Positions 1 to 9,001 are shown, counted from the first letter of the stretch. The stretch is 64,000 nucleotides of DNA from Dactylosporangium vinaceum (GCF_019904175.1 NZ_CP061913.1:7874001-7938000), one strand, 5' to 3'. Notes: generated by a model not told the origin, from the letters alone. A program made the numbers and translations.

Positions 1-713
1 CGAAGTTCGTGAAGCCGGGCGCCGTGCGCATCGACTCGACGAGCCAGGGCCAGGGCGGCATCGAGAACGTCGCATTCCGCAACCCGGACGGCTCGATCGT
101 GCTCGTCGCCGTCAACTCCGGCGGCGCCCAGAACTTCCAGGTCTCCTTCGGCGGCTCGTCGTTCGGCTACAACCTGCCGGCCGGCGCGATGGCCACGTTC
201 ACCTGGCCGGGCGGCACCGTCACGCCGACGTCGAACCCGCCCACGACCGGCGGCGGCACCCAGCCGAGCACCGGCGCGTGGTATCAGGTCACCAACGCGA
301 ACAGCGGCAAGTGCCTCGACGACACCGGCTGGGGCACGGCCAACGGCACGGCACTGCAGCAGTGGTCGTGCAGCAACCCGGCCGCGACCAACCAGCAGTG
401 GCAGTTCCGCTCCGCCGGCAGCGGCTACTACCAGGTCGTCAACCGGTACGCGACAGGCCTGTCCTGGGACGTGAACGGCGGCGCGGGTGCGACCGGCGAC
501 GGCGCCCAGGTGCACCTGTGGGCGTACGGCGGGGCCACGAACCAGCAGTGGCAGGCGGTCGCGAACGGTGACGGCACGTACCGGTTCATCGCCCGCAACA
601 GCGGCAAGTGCCTGGACGTGAAGGACGTGTCCGCGGCCGACGGTGCCCAGCTGCAGCAGTGGTCGTGCACGGGCGGCCCGGCCCAGAGCTTCCGGCTGGT
701 CGCGCAGCCGTAG
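1..713 (+). CDS. Secreted GH30-type glycoside hydrolase, C-terminal part, with ricin-B/CBM13 domain (5' truncated by window)
   Basis: The reading frame is open from base 3, so the gene starts outside the window and about 236 residues are seen. The first ~65 residues look like the C-terminal beta-domain of GH30 enzymes (IENVAFRNPDGSIVLVAVN). A Pro/Thr/Gly-rich linker follows, then a ricin-type beta-trefoil of about 135 residues with repeated CLD...LQQWSC segments and NQQWQ motifs, typical of sugar-binding CBM13. GH30 bacterial enzymes cleave xylan, beta-1,6-galactan or beta-glucan, and the missing catalytic part decides which. It fits the other secreted plant-polymer enzymes in this window. 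Confidence is high for the CBM13 part and fairly good for GH30. Confidence 0.85.
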   Translation, partial: KFVKPGAVRIDSTSQGQGGIENVAFRNPDGSIVLVAVNSGGAQNFQVSFGGSSFGYNLPAGAMATFTWPGGTVTPTSNPPTTGGGTQPSTGAWYQVTNANSGKCLDDTGWGTANGTALQQWSCSNPAATNQQWQFRSAGSGYYQVVNRYATGLSWDVNGGAGATGDGAQVHLWAYGGATNQQWQAVANGDGTYRFIARNSGKCLDVKDVSAADGAQLQQWSCTGGPAQSFRLVAQP

Positions 714-813
714 GCGGTAAACCGTCTCGCGTTCTGCCGATGACGAGGGTCGCCGTGCGGCGGCCCTCGTCACTGTTCCAGCGCCACCGTGCCGCTCACC
801 GCCACCATGCCGA

Positions 814-1149
814 TCAGCGCCGCTCCGGCACGTCCAGCAGGATGTCGGCGAGGGCCCGGTGCACCCGGGACACCCGCGGCGGGGCGGCGTCGACGGTGAG
901 CTCCAGGAGCGGTCCCAGCCCGAGCTGAGCGGCCGGCACGTCGTGGAGCTCGATCTCCAGCCGCTCGCCGGTCATCCGCCAGCCGCGCACGGCCGACTCG
1001 ACGCACTCCCGGGCCGCGTTGGCCACCTCGTGCGGCTCCCGTTCCCAGGTGGCACGCGTGAACCGCAGCACCGTGCCGGACTCGCCGGGCCCCTCGGCGA
1101 GCGTCAGCGTCATGACGTCATCGACGAACTCGTAATGCGTGTACGACAT
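814..1149 (-). CDS. Hypothetical protein, 111 aa
   Basis: A soluble protein with no signal peptide or membrane segment that I do not recognise. The ATG at 1149 gives MSYTHYEF; an in-frame GTG two codons upstream (1155) is an alternative start, and neither has a strong Shine-Dalgarno. The sequence alternates short beta-like stretches (DDVMTLTLAEG, TVLRFTRA) with charged turns, so it may be a small beta-rich domain. It sits just downstream of the DUF4232 lipoprotein on the same strand, 17 bp away, and could be co-transcribed with it. Codon use is typical of the genome, which supports a real gene. Confidence 0.6.
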   Translation of the reverse strand: MSYTHYEFVDDVMTLTLAEGPGESGTVLRFTRATWEREPHEVANAARECVESAVRGWRMTGERLEIELHDVPAAQLGLGPLLELTVDAAPPRVSRVHRALADILLDVPERR

Positions 1150-1166
1150 CCGCACAGTGCGTCACT

Positions 1167-1712
1167 CTATAACCAGGCGCTCACTTCGAGGCGGCCCGTG
1201 GAGCCGAGATCCAACGACGAGGGCGGCTTGACCAGCTGCCGCGGCACTCCGGGGGTCGCCGCCACGGACAGGTAGACGCCGACGACCGGGGGTTTGCTGA
1301 TGTCGTCGTACGTGTTGCGCCACGACATGACGGCCGAGGTGCGCGTGCCCGGCTTCAACACGATCGGGTGCGGCGACGGGTTGTAGTGCACGCTGGCCAC
1401 CACGGCGATGTCCTGGACGTCCCGGTCCTTGCCCAGCACGACGATGTCGGGCCGGGCGTTCACGGTCACGGGCACCGGGCCGCAGTTGGCCAGGAACAGG
1501 GACATCTCGCGATATCCGGCCGCCGCGTCGCCCCGCTCGGCCGTGACCTTCAGACCGCCCGGCGGGCAGGCCGCCTCGGTGACGTCCTCGCTCGGCACGG
1601 CGGAGACGGACGCGGTCCGGCCCGGCGTCGGCTGGGTCGCACCCGGCTGGTCCGGCCGTGCGCACGCGGTCAGGAGCAGGAGCCCCATCAGTGGTACCGC
1701 CCTGAGCTTCAC
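1167..1712 (-). CDS. DUF4232-type lipoprotein
   Basis: 181 aa. The N-terminus is a short signal peptide ending in the lipobox LLTAC (Cys16), so the protein should be lipid-anchored outside the membrane. After a Pro/Thr-rich linker, residues ~45-181 resemble the DUF4232 beta-sandwich found in many actinobacterial exported proteins: a Cys in AACPPGG, a second Cys in LANCGPVPV, and the late motif SAVMSWRN. The two cysteines probably form a disulfide. Its role is unknown. It lies 15 bp from the end of the FMN oxidase gene on the same strand. Confidence 0.75.
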   Translation of the reverse strand: MKLRAVPLMGLLLLTACARPDQPGATQPTPGRTASVSAVPSEDVTEAACPPGGLKVTAERGDAAAGYREMSLFLANCGPVPVTVNARPDIVVLGKDRDVQDIAVVASVHYNPSPHPIVLKPGTRTSAVMSWRNTYDDISKPPVVGVYLSVAATPGVPRQLVKPPSSLDLGSTGRLEVSAWL

Positions 1713-1727
1713 GGATCGATACTGCCC

Positions 1728-2966
1728 TCAGGGCGCCGGTTGCAGCACCGCCGGGGTCAGCTCCGCGAGGTTCGCCACTCCCGCCAGGCCCATGGTCAGG
1801 TCCAGCTCGGCGACGACGTTCTCGATCACCTGCCGCACGCCGTCGGCCCCGGCCAGCGCCAGCCCGTAGAGGTGCGGCCGCCCGAGCAGGCACGCGTCCG
1901 CCCCGAGGGCCATCGCGAGGGCGACGTCGGCCCCGGTCCGGATACCGCTGTCGAAGAGCACCGTGGCTGCGGTACCCACGGCATCGCGCACCTGCACCAG
2001 CGCATCGAGCGCCGCGATGGTGCGGTCGACCTGGCGCCCGCCGTGGTTCGACACGATGATCCCGTCCACGCCGGCGGACAGGGCCCGGCGCGCGTCGGCC
2101 GGGTGCAGGATGCCCTTGAGCAGGATCGGCAGCCGGGTGCGCCCGCGCAGCGTCTCGATGTGCGCCCAGCTCAGCCCGGGGTTGGAGTAGATGTCGAGGA
2201 ATGTCTCGACGGCCGCGCGCGGCTCCCGCGACCGCAGGTTGGCCAGGAACCCGCCGGGATGTTCCCGGGCGATCGAGACGAGTGTGCGCAGTGCGCCGAG
2301 CGTGACCGGTGGCCGCGGGCCGGTGGCCGGCTGCTGGGAACGCTCCCGGACGATTTCCATGAACCGGGGGTCGGAGGTGTACTGCGCGATGCCCTGCCCG
2401 CGCGCGAACGGCAGCGACCCGAGGTTGAGGTCCTGCGGCCGCCAGCCCAGCATCGTCGTGTCGAGGGTGACGACGAGCGCCTGGGCCCCGCACGCCTCGG
2501 CCCGGCCGATCAGGGAGTCGACGAGCCGTTCGTCGGTGGACCAGTAGAGCTGGTACCAGAACGGCGTCCGACCCATCGCCCGGGCCGTGCGCTCCATCGG
2601 GCTGCAGCCCTGGTTGGAGAGGATGTACGGCGTCCCGGCCGCGGCCGCGCCCCGGGCGATGAGCACGTCGCTGTCCCGGCGCACGAGCGCACCGGCGCCG
2701 ACCGGTGCGAGCAGCACGGGGGCGTCGAGCCTGGTGCCCAGCACCTCCGTGCGCAGATCCCGGGTCGTGACACCGTGCAGCATCCGCGGCACGAGCCGCC
2801 ACCGATCGAACGCCGCCCGGTTGTGCCGCACGGTGGCGCCCTCACCGGCGCCCCCGGCCACGTACGCCCAGGCCGCGGCCGACATCCTGCGCCGGGCCCG
2901 GCGTTCGAGCTCGGCGGCGTCGGTCGGCACGGCCGGCCGCCGCCCGAGTGCACCCTGCCGGTACAC
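1728..2966 (-). CDS. FMN-dependent alpha-hydroxy-acid oxidase (lactate 2-monooxygenase-like)
   Basis: 412 aa from a GTG at 2966, which is preceded by an AAGGGA ribosome site; the open frame continues far upstream but without family similarity. It is a TIM-barrel flavoprotein that oxidises L-2-hydroxy acids such as lactate. The family active-site signature SNHGGRQVD lies around residues 305-313 and includes the catalytic His. The segment WYQLYWSTD followed by TLDTTMLGWRPQDLNLG, and the longer loop before the active-site His, are most like mycobacterial lactate 2-monooxygenase, which releases acetate, CO2 and water. A plain (S)-2-hydroxy-acid oxidase cannot be excluded. It probably shares a transcript with the lipoprotein gene downstream. 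Confidence 0.85.
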   Translation of the reverse strand: MYRQGALGRRPAVPTDAAELERRARRRMSAAAWAYVAGGAGEGATVRHNRAAFDRWRLVPRMLHGVTTRDLRTEVLGTRLDAPVLLAPVGAGALVRRDSDVLIARGAAAAGTPYILSNQGCSPMERTARAMGRTPFWYQLYWSTDERLVDSLIGRAEACGAQALVVTLDTTMLGWRPQDLNLGSLPFARGQGIAQYTSDPRFMEIVRERSQQPATGPRPPVTLGALRTLVSIAREHPGGFLANLRSREPRAAVETFLDIYSNPGLSWAHIETLRGRTRLPILLKGILHPADARRALSAGVDGIIVSNHGGRQVDRTIAALDALVQVRDAVGTAATVLFDSGIRTGADVALAMALGADACLLGRPHLYGLALAGADGVRQVIENVVAELDLTMGLAGVANLAELTPAVLQPAP

Positions 2967-3025
2967 GATCCCTTGCCGTGTGCGGCCGCTCTGAAGAACC
3001 ACGCAGGGACGGTACCGTTTCGGGG

Positions 3026-3466
3026 ATGGCCCTGCCGAGCCCGGACGAGCTGCGGGACGCGACGTGTGTCGCCTGCCCCGGCCAGTCCCTGCCGCTCGGC
3101 GCGTTCGACGTCGCGGCACGCCCCGGCCCGGCGATCCCGTACAGCCCCGAGCACGGTCACCGGGTCGCGGCCGGCACCGGCGCGCCGACGTGCGTCCACC
3201 CGTACCGTGTCGGCGTCCCACCGGCGCCGTACGCGTCGGCCGGCGCACCACTGCCCGCCGCGGACACGCCGGCACCACCGGTCCGCCCGGCCGATCTGGA
3301 GCTCCCGGCCGACCCGACGCTGCTGGAGGCGTGGCTGATCGCCGTGCTCCGGGCCGCTCCGCCGGCGCTGCTGGCCCGCACACTGCACCGGGCCGAGGCC
3401 GCGGCCCTGGAACGGTTCCACCCGGCGGACGTCACGGCCGCACTGCGCCGCGCACTGCACGGCTGA
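3026..3466 (+). CDS. Hypothetical protein, 146 aa, Pro/Ala-rich
   Basis: Starts at an ATG (MALPSPDELRD) 59 bp from the divergent FMN oxidase start. The N-terminus contains CVACPGQ, and a third Cys occurs at PTCVHPYR, which could be a weak metal-binding pair. The middle is a Pro/Ala linker. The last ~55 residues look helical (EAWLIAVLRAAPPALL) and end with ALRRALHG. I do not recognise a family. The short divergent spacing suggests a promoter region shared with the oxidase. Confidence 0.55.
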   Translation: MALPSPDELRDATCVACPGQSLPLGAFDVAARPGPAIPYSPEHGHRVAAGTGAPTCVHPYRVGVPPAPYASAGAPLPAADTPAPPVRPADLELPADPTLLEAWLIAVLRAAPPALLARTLHRAEAAALERFHPADVTAALRRALHG

Positions 3467-3562
3467 TGCCCGCCCGGCCGCCCCGCCCGGATAGGGGCCA
3501 GAAGCCGGTCAACCGACGGTCGGGGCGCAGACCGGCGCCGGGCGAGTCATGCGCCGTGCGAA

Positions 3563-4987
3563 TCAGCGGTACGGGCCCAGCGCCGGCCCGCCACCGCCGC
3601 CGCGGCGCCGGAGGTCGGCTTCCAGGTCTGCGGCGCGCACCGCGGCCCGGCGGCGGCTGAGGTACAGGGCGAACAGCAGCGCCGCCGCGATCAGCGCCGC
3701 GACCAGCATGCGCAGCGACCACGGCCACGGCCCCCGGTCCGGCGACCCGGCCGGGCGCACGGTCAGCTCCGGCACCAGCCCGGTCGCCAGCTGCAGGTCC
3801 AAGATCTCACAGTGCTGCATCCCGAGCTCACAGCTCAGCCCCGGGTCGAACCGTGACAACACCCGCCGCTCCCCCGACGCCAGCGCCACCTCGGCCAGCT
3901 CCAGCTCGTGGCCGCCCGGTGCGACCGCCACCACCAGGTGATCGGCGTCCCGCCAGCCCAGGACCCGCACGACATCGGCCGCCGGGGCCGGCGGTGGCGG
4001 CGCGCCCGGGGTGAGCGCGACGAAGCCCACGTCCCCGCCGCTCACGGCCACGCCCAGGACCGTCCCGTCGTCGGAGGCGGTGCCGTCCCACGGCACGGTC
4101 GCCAGCAGCCGCCCGTCGACCGACCAGCCCACGCGAGGAGCCAGACCGCGGCCGGGCGCGACGGTCACGACCCGGTCCTCGTGACCATCCAACTGCAGCA
4201 GGTGTACCCGCTGAGCCTCCTGAACAGCCACCCGTGCACTGTCCGGAGCAAACGCCGCCGCCGACGGGCGCCGCACGGACGCGAACTCGCGGCTGTCGCC
4301 GGTCGACAGGTCCAGCAGGCGCAGCGTGCCGCCCTGCTGCACGTCGTACCCGACAGTGCCGCCGTCGCCGGGGGCCGGGTCCCGGGTCGTGGCGCTGTAG
4401 GCGACGTACCGGCCGTCCGGCGACCACGCCAGCAGCCGGACCTCGAGTGCACCGCCGAGCGGCACCGACCGTTCCCGGCCGGTGGTGAGGTCGACCAGGA
4501 GCAGGTCGGGGGTCGGCCCGGCGTCGTCGCCGAGGAGCACGCGGGTGCCGTCCGGGGCCAGCAGGCCCGCGGGGCGGCCGCGCCGGTCCCAGTCGTCGAT
4601 CCGCCGGTACGTGTCCGCGTCCGCCCCGACGACCAGCTGCTGGAACATCGTGAGGAGCGCACCGCTGCCGTACCCGTACAGCGCCACGGCCCGCCCCGGA
4701 GCCGAGCGCTGCACGGTGCTGGTGAACACCGAGTACCCGGCGAAGCGGTCCGGCACGGTGGCCGCGGTGTGGCGGCCCGGGTGGGTCGGCGGTGCCGGAC
4801 GGACCCGTGGCGGTACACCCGGCAGCACAATGGCGACGAAGACCAGCAGCACGGCCGTCCCCGCCGCGGCGGCCCCGATGCGGCGGCGCCGGACGGCACG
4901 GCGGCCACGGGCGATCACCCGGTCGAGGTAGTCCTCGGTGAACGGCGGGCCGGGGTCACCCGGCAGCAACGCAAAGAGCTCCTGCAT
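3563..4987 (-). CDS. Membrane-anchored TolB/WD40-like beta-propeller protein
   Basis: 474 aa from an ATG with GGAGG seven bases upstream. A cytoplasmic N-terminus with a basic cluster (RRAVRRRR) precedes a membrane segment at ~38-57 (AAGTAVLLVFVAIVLPG). The large external part has propeller-like blades, including LLAWSPDGRYVAYSA, AAFAPDSARVAV and VGWSVDGRLLA. A second membrane segment near 430-450 is followed by a basic tail. Such proteins with a short N-terminal cytoplasmic domain are often encoded beside ECF sigma factors, but none is seen here. Substrate or partner is unknown. Confidence 0.75.
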   Translation of the reverse strand: MQELFALLPGDPGPPFTEDYLDRVIARGRRAVRRRRIGAAAAGTAVLLVFVAIVLPGVPPRVRPAPPTHPGRHTAATVPDRFAGYSVFTSTVQRSAPGRAVALYGYGSGALLTMFQQLVVGADADTYRRIDDWDRRGRPAGLLAPDGTRVLLGDDAGPTPDLLLVDLTTGRERSVPLGGALEVRLLAWSPDGRYVAYSATTRDPAPGDGGTVGYDVQQGGTLRLLDLSTGDSREFASVRRPSAAAFAPDSARVAVQEAQRVHLLQLDGHEDRVVTVAPGRGLAPRVGWSVDGRLLATVPWDGTASDDGTVLGVAVSGGDVGFVALTPGAPPPPAPAADVVRVLGWRDADHLVVAVAPGGHELELAEVALASGERRVLSRFDPGLSCELGMQHCEILDLQLATGLVPELTVRPAGSPDRGPWPWSLRMLVAALIAAALLFALYLSRRRAAVRAADLEADLRRRGGGGGPALGPYR

Positions 4988-5164
4988 CCGTCCGCCTCCC
5001 GTACGTCAGGCAACCTCGGCCTTCGCCCATGTAAAGGGCGCCGGCACCCGATTCGGTTCGACGGTGAACCGAAGCATTCGCCGCCCACCGGCTCACGGCA
5101 TAGACGTTCGCTGCGCCCGCCGCGTTGCGGCCACCGCGATTGCGGGAACGTAAGGTGGGAGCCC

Positions 5165-5566
5165 ATGAGCAGTGTCTTCTCGAAGATCCTCGCCGGTGAG
5201 CTGCCGGGCCGGTTCGTCTGGCAGGACGACGACGTCGCCGCGTTCCTGAGCATCGCCCCGCTGCGCCCCGGGCACACGCTCGTCGTGCCCCGGGCGGAGA
5301 TCGATCAGTGGACCGACGCCGAGCCGGAGCTGTTCGGCAAGTGCACGGCGGTCGCGCACACGATCGGCCGGGCCGTGCGCCGGGCCTGGGACGCACCGCG
5401 GGCCGGGCTGCTCATCGCCGGGTTCGAGGTGCCGCACGTGCACCTGCACGTCTTCCCCGCGTGGGGCATGGACGACTTCGACTTCGCCCGGGCCGATCAG
5501 CACCCGGACCCGGCCGCGCTCGACGAGGCGGCCGAGAAGATCCGGGCCGCGCTCCGGGAGCTCTAG
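5165..5566 (+). CDS. HIT family nucleotide hydrolase/transferase
   Basis: 133 aa. The histidine triad HVHLHVF (in VPHVHLHVFPAW) near residues 88-95 is the catalytic nucleotidyl-binding motif of HIT proteins, and the N-terminal SVFSKILAGELPGRFV matches the family start. Members split AMP or other groups from nucleotide conjugates (HINT-like). Length is normal. The start is the ATG of MSSVFSK; the open frame runs upstream without family similarity. It is divergent from the propeller gene across a 177-bp intergenic region. Confidence 0.92.
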   Translation: MSSVFSKILAGELPGRFVWQDDDVAAFLSIAPLRPGHTLVVPRAEIDQWTDAEPELFGKCTAVAHTIGRAVRRAWDAPRAGLLIAGFEVPHVHLHVFPAWGMDDFDFARADQHPDPAALDEAAEKIRAALREL

Positions 5567-5647
5567 GGACAGAACATCCAGTGCAGCTCGACCGTGGGCT
5601 CGCCGATGCGCGGTCATCATCGCAGCCGGAGCGGGTATACCGATCAT

Positions 5648-6259
5648 GTGCGGCTGCGCTTTGACGGATGGATCGCCGGGATCGGCACGGCGAGCGGGAC
5701 TCGGCTGGTGCTCGGGCACTGGCCGCGGTCGCCGTTCGGCCCGGTCAGCGATGTGATGGTCGAGCACGCGGACGGCCGGCGGGTCCTGCTCGCGCCGTCC
5801 GCGGAGCTCGGCGAGTTCATCGCGGCCACATACGGGTTCGACGAGGTGAACGTCGTGCCCGTCACCGTGCACCGGGACCGGGACTGGACCGTGACGGCGG
5901 GCCCGCTCGCGCTGCGGTTCACGACCGGGCCGCGGCGGGCGCTGGGCCGGCTGCTGCGCGCGGTACCACCGGGCATCGCCCGGCAGCCGCTGTGGGTGCG
6001 GGCCATCGACCTCCCGGCCCGCCTGGTCATGCCCGGTGTGCGGACGCACGGGAGCGCCGGGAACGGCCGGCGCGAGTGGTACGGCGTGCAGGACCTCCAC
6101 CCCGTCGCCGCCGCCACCGCAGCCTGGGACGGCGCCGGCCTGGGAGCGTTCACGGACGTGGACCCGCCGGTCCGGTTCGGGTTCGGGTCGACACCCCGCC
6201 ACCCGGCGTTGGCCCGGGTCACCACCACTGTCGATGTCCCGGACACCATGACCATCTAG
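5648..6259 (+). CDS. Hypothetical protein, 203 aa
   Basis: The start chosen is a GTG (VRLRFDGWIAGIGTASG); an ATG two bases earlier is out of frame. It is a soluble, beta-rich looking protein with repeated short hydrophobic strands (RLVLGHWP, RRVLLAPSAELGEFIAATYGFDEV) and no signal peptide. I do not recognise a family; it reads like an actinobacterial conserved hypothetical. The next gene begins 11 bp after its stop, so the two are probably co-transcribed. Confidence 0.65.
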   Translation: MRLRFDGWIAGIGTASGTRLVLGHWPRSPFGPVSDVMVEHADGRRVLLAPSAELGEFIAATYGFDEVNVVPVTVHRDRDWTVTAGPLALRFTTGPRRALGRLLRAVPPGIARQPLWVRAIDLPARLVMPGVRTHGSAGNGRREWYGVQDLHPVAAATAAWDGAGLGAFTDVDPPVRFGFGSTPRHPALARVTTTVDVPDTMTI

Positions 6260-6270
6260 TCTCCCGGCCC

Positions 6271-6666
6271 GTGGATGTCACGTACGACCTGTGGGGAGCC
6301 GCGCACCAGATCATGGACGGCCGGTGCCCGGCCGGCGGCCTCCTGGAGTTCCAGTGCTGGCTCGCCGCCATCCTGGACCCGGACGAGTACGCGCGGGTCG
6401 TCGCCGCGCCGGACACCCTCGCCGACGTGCCCGCGATCCGGCGGCTGGCCGGGCGGGAGACGTGGGACTGGACCGATGACGAATGGCCCCGGCGCCGGCG
6501 GCCGGGGCGCACCGGCGACGGGCCGCCGAGCGGCGAGCCGCAGCCGGAGCTGAGCGGCGAGCCGTGGGACTTCGACGACCCGCGGCAGGTGGCCCACCGG
6601 CTGCCCCGGCTCGGGCGGATGTTCCCGCGCATCGGCGAGGTGCACGAGCACGGGAACATCCGGTGA
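6271..6666 (+). CDS. Hypothetical protein, 131 aa
   Basis: GTG start (VDVTYDLWGAAHQIMDG), 11 bp after the previous gene. The first ~75 residues are compact and acidic, with many aromatic residues (LLEFQCWLAAILDPDEYARV). A basic/Gly-rich middle (RRRRPGRTGDG) and a tail with LPRLGRMFPRIGEVHEHG follow. No signal peptide or membrane segment. I do not recognise a family. Its stop is 10 bp from the stop of the convergent esterase gene. Confidence 0.6.
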   Translation: MDVTYDLWGAAHQIMDGRCPAGGLLEFQCWLAAILDPDEYARVVAAPDTLADVPAIRRLAGRETWDWTDDEWPRRRRPGRTGDGPPSGEPQPELSGEPWDFDDPRQVAHRLPRLGRMFPRIGEVHEHGNIR

Positions 6667-6675
6667 CCCGGGACC

Positions 6676-7530
6676 TCAGCAGGCGTTGGACCGGAAGTCC
6701 GACACCGCCACACCGCTGAACCCGCAGGTGAACGGGGTGAACCGGGAGTCCTGGCTGACCCACCGCTTGAACCAGGCGACCAGCGCGCGCGAGGCCGTCG
6801 CGTTCGTGGTCTGCGGGAAGAAGTGGCTCTGCCCGGTGAGCTCGACGTACGTCTTCGGGCCGGCCAGGGTGTTGTAGAACGGGATCGAGTGGCTCGCCAC
6901 CGGGGCGACGGTGTCGGCCTGGCCGCCGACGATGAGCACCGGCTCGCTGACGTTGTTCCAGGTCTTGTCCGTGTTCCAGGGTGCGAGCGGCACGCCGGCC
7001 TTCACCAGGCCCGTCGTGTCGGCGGCGAGGGCCTCCAGGGTGCCGCCGCCGCCCATGGAGTGCCCGGCCACGCCGCGGCGGCTGCCGTCGACGTGCGAGC
7101 GCACCGCCGTGGGTGAGGAGTTCACGGCCCAGTTGAGCGCGGCCAGCAGCTGGTTGCCGCGGCTGGCCGGCTGGTCGTAGATCGAGTTGGTCTCGATCCC
7201 GACGACGACGAAGCCCCACGAGGACAGGCGGGGCCCGATCCAGGCCAGGCTCGACCAGGTGGCGGTGAAGCCGGGCGAGATCGCGATGACCGGATACGTC
7301 CCGGCCGCGGTCGGGTAGTACACGCGGCCGCCGCCGAAGCCGCTGACCGTGCTGGAGATGCTCGCCGAGGTGGTGGCGAAGCTGCCGTTGCCGGTGATGT
7401 TGGATGCGGTCGGCGCCTGGCCGATCTGATCGGCGTGGGCCGGGGCGGTTGTTACGGCGAGGGATCCGCCGACGAGGCTGAGCATGAGCCCGACCCGCAG
7501 GGCGAGCCGGATGGCGGGGGTGTTTCGCAC
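6676..7530 (-). CDS. Secreted PET-hydrolase/cutinase-like polyester esterase
   Basis: 284 aa with a Sec signal peptide cut after AHA (~33). It is an alpha/beta hydrolase very like actinobacterial cutinases (TfCut2, LCC) and PETase. GHSMGGGG carries the nucleophile Ser158, ADTVAPV gives the acid Asp206, and QSHFFPQ gives His236. The oxyanion/aromatic region AISPGFTATWSSLAWIG and the paired C-terminal cysteines (Cys269, Cys284) also match. The loop after the catalytic His has the shorter length of thermophilic cutinases, and the second PETase disulfide is absent (Gly and Phe at those places), although the end VSDFRSNAC resembles PETase. Natural substrate is probably cutin or another polyester. 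GTG start preceded by GGGAGA. Confidence 0.9.
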   Translation of the reverse strand: MRNTPAIRLALRVGLMLSLVGGSLAVTTAPAHADQIGQAPTASNITGNGSFATTSASISSTVSGFGGGRVYYPTAAGTYPVIAISPGFTATWSSLAWIGPRLSSWGFVVVGIETNSIYDQPASRGNQLLAALNWAVNSSPTAVRSHVDGSRRGVAGHSMGGGGTLEALAADTTGLVKAGVPLAPWNTDKTWNNVSEPVLIVGGQADTVAPVASHSIPFYNTLAGPKTYVELTGQSHFFPQTTNATASRALVAWFKRWVSQDSRFTPFTCGFSGVAVSDFRSNAC

Positions 7531-7618
7531 CGTTGTCTCCCGGGTGATGAGGGAATACTGCGATGCGCGTCAGTGTGTCCAGGCACGGTGGCCGCCGGGA
7601 TCCGTGAAATCGCCAGTC

Positions 7619-9001
7619 TCAGCGCGGCAACCGGGTGCGCCAGCCCTCCGTGTGCACGACTCGGCTCTGGAAGCGTTCCCGCAGCACCCGCAGTGCGGGC
7701 AGGCGCTCAGCGGCCTTGCGGTACTGCGACCCCGCCGACGTCGCGTCGGCGTAGATCCCCTCGACTCGGAAGCCCACCAGGTCGAGAGCGCGGTTGAGCT
7801 GGGCCAGCTGGTCGGCGTCGCGGCAGCTGAAGACGTACGTGGCGTGGTCGGCCTCGTTGAGCACCTCGTAGACCAGGTGGCCGGAGGGTGTCAGGACGAG
7901 CAGGAAGGCCAGGACGGCCGCGGTGTCCAGCGCGGCGTAGTCGGTGTGCGCGGGCGTGACCGGCTGGTGCTGGAACACGTCCCGGGGCAGGTGCGGGCCG
8001 CCGGCGTACGAGCTCTGGAACCCGCCGAGCATGCCGTAGGCCAGGGCCGGGCCGAAGGAGTCGAACGGCCCGTCGAAGCCCGACATCATGCCCGCGGCGA
8101 ACATGCCCGCCGCGCCGGACGCGAACGAACCGGCGTGCGCATCGTGGTCGAGCACGATGGGCTTGGCCGAGTCGCGCCACGGACCCGCTCCCGAGCCGGC
8201 GCGCTGGACCGAGACGGTCTGCTTGAAGCCCAGCCAGGTCTGGCCCAGCCCGAGCAGGTGCTGGGCGCCGGCCGCACGGTCCGGGAGGCAGGCGGCCTCG
8301 AGCAGGGCCGGGAAGACCGTCGGCTCCACCGCTTCGAGGCCGGCCCGGGGCGCGGCCAGCCCGTCGCGCAGCAGCCCCGCGACCGAGCGCAGGGCGACCG
8401 GGCCGAGGCCGGGCAGGAGCGCGGCCAGGAAGTGGGCCGTGCGGCCCGACGCGGCGGCCGTGCGCGCACGGAGCAGGTCGAGGAACTCGGTGGTGCGCCG
8501 GGCCAGGCGGCCGATCGTGACCGGTGGGCGGCCCGGCACGTCGAGGCTGATGGTGTAGCCGGAGGCGTCGGTCGTGACGCCCTTGATGAACGGGTACGGG
8601 TACTTGTCGGCGAGCCCGGCGCCGGGAACGCTCACGAGCGCGTCGTCGTACAGCCGCAGCTCGGCCTCGACGCCGTCGACGACTGCGTTGAACGCCTCGG
8701 GTGTGCCGACGCCGTCGAGGAGCAGGACCCGCTCGGTGTCGGCGACGCGGGCCTCCGACAGCTCGGCGAGCAGCTGGGTGCGCATCACGCCGAGCCGGCT
8801 GAGCTCGAGCCGGGCGCCGTCGGCGAGCGTGAGCATGACGACGTACGGCTGCGGCTCCTGCAGTTCGACGATGTCCCCGGGCGCCACCCGCAGCAGCGTG
8901 CCGTGCTCGGGCGTGACGACGAGCGCGCCGCCGGCCATCTCGGCGGTGCCACCGCCCTCGTCGAGCAGGGCACCGCCGTCGGCGATCAGCCGGTAGTACA
9001 C
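7619..9001 (-). CDS. Hypothetical protein, 460 aa, partner of upstream zinc-ribbon protein
   Basis: The GTG at 9001 lies one base after the stop of the zinc-ribbon gene, so translation is probably coupled. No signal peptide. The N-terminal ~110 residues are beta-rich with a nucleotide- or cofactor-sensor feel (LLRVAPGDIVELQEP, VVMLTLADGARLELSRLG). A middle region has a Gly/Met-rich stretch (GAAGMFAAGMMSGFDGPFDSFG) that could be flexible or membrane-seeking. The end (ATYVFSCRDADQLAQLNRALDLVGF) looks like a folded alpha/beta segment. I do not recognise the family and propose only that it works with the zinc-ribbon protein. Confidence 0.7.
   Translation of the reverse strand: MYYRLIADGGALLDEGGGTAEMAGGALVVTPEHGTLLRVAPGDIVELQEPQPYVVMLTLADGARLELSRLGVMRTQLLAELSEARVADTERVLLLDGVGTPEAFNAVVDGVEAELRLYDDALVSVPGAGLADKYPYPFIKGVTTDASGYTISLDVPGRPPVTIGRLARRTTEFLDLLRARTAAASGRTAHFLAALLPGLGPVALRSVAGLLRDGLAAPRAGLEAVEPTVFPALLEAACLPDRAAGAQHLLGLGQTWLGFKQTVSVQRAGSGAGPWRDSAKPIVLDHDAHAGSFASGAAGMFAAGMMSGFDGPFDSFGPALAYGMLGGFQSSYAGGPHLPRDVFQHQPVTPAHTDYAALDTAAVLAFLLVLTPSGHLVYEVLNEADHATYVFSCRDADQLAQLNRALDLVGFRVEGIYADATSAGSQYRKAAERLPALRVLRERFQSRVVHTEGWRTRLPR

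Noticed and set aside
1368..3338. 656-codon open frame antisense to the FMN oxidase and lipoprotein
   Set aside because: Low-complexity Arg/Gly/Pro translation, typical of the antisense of high-G+C genes. The opposite strand encodes a recognised enzyme with its active-site motif.
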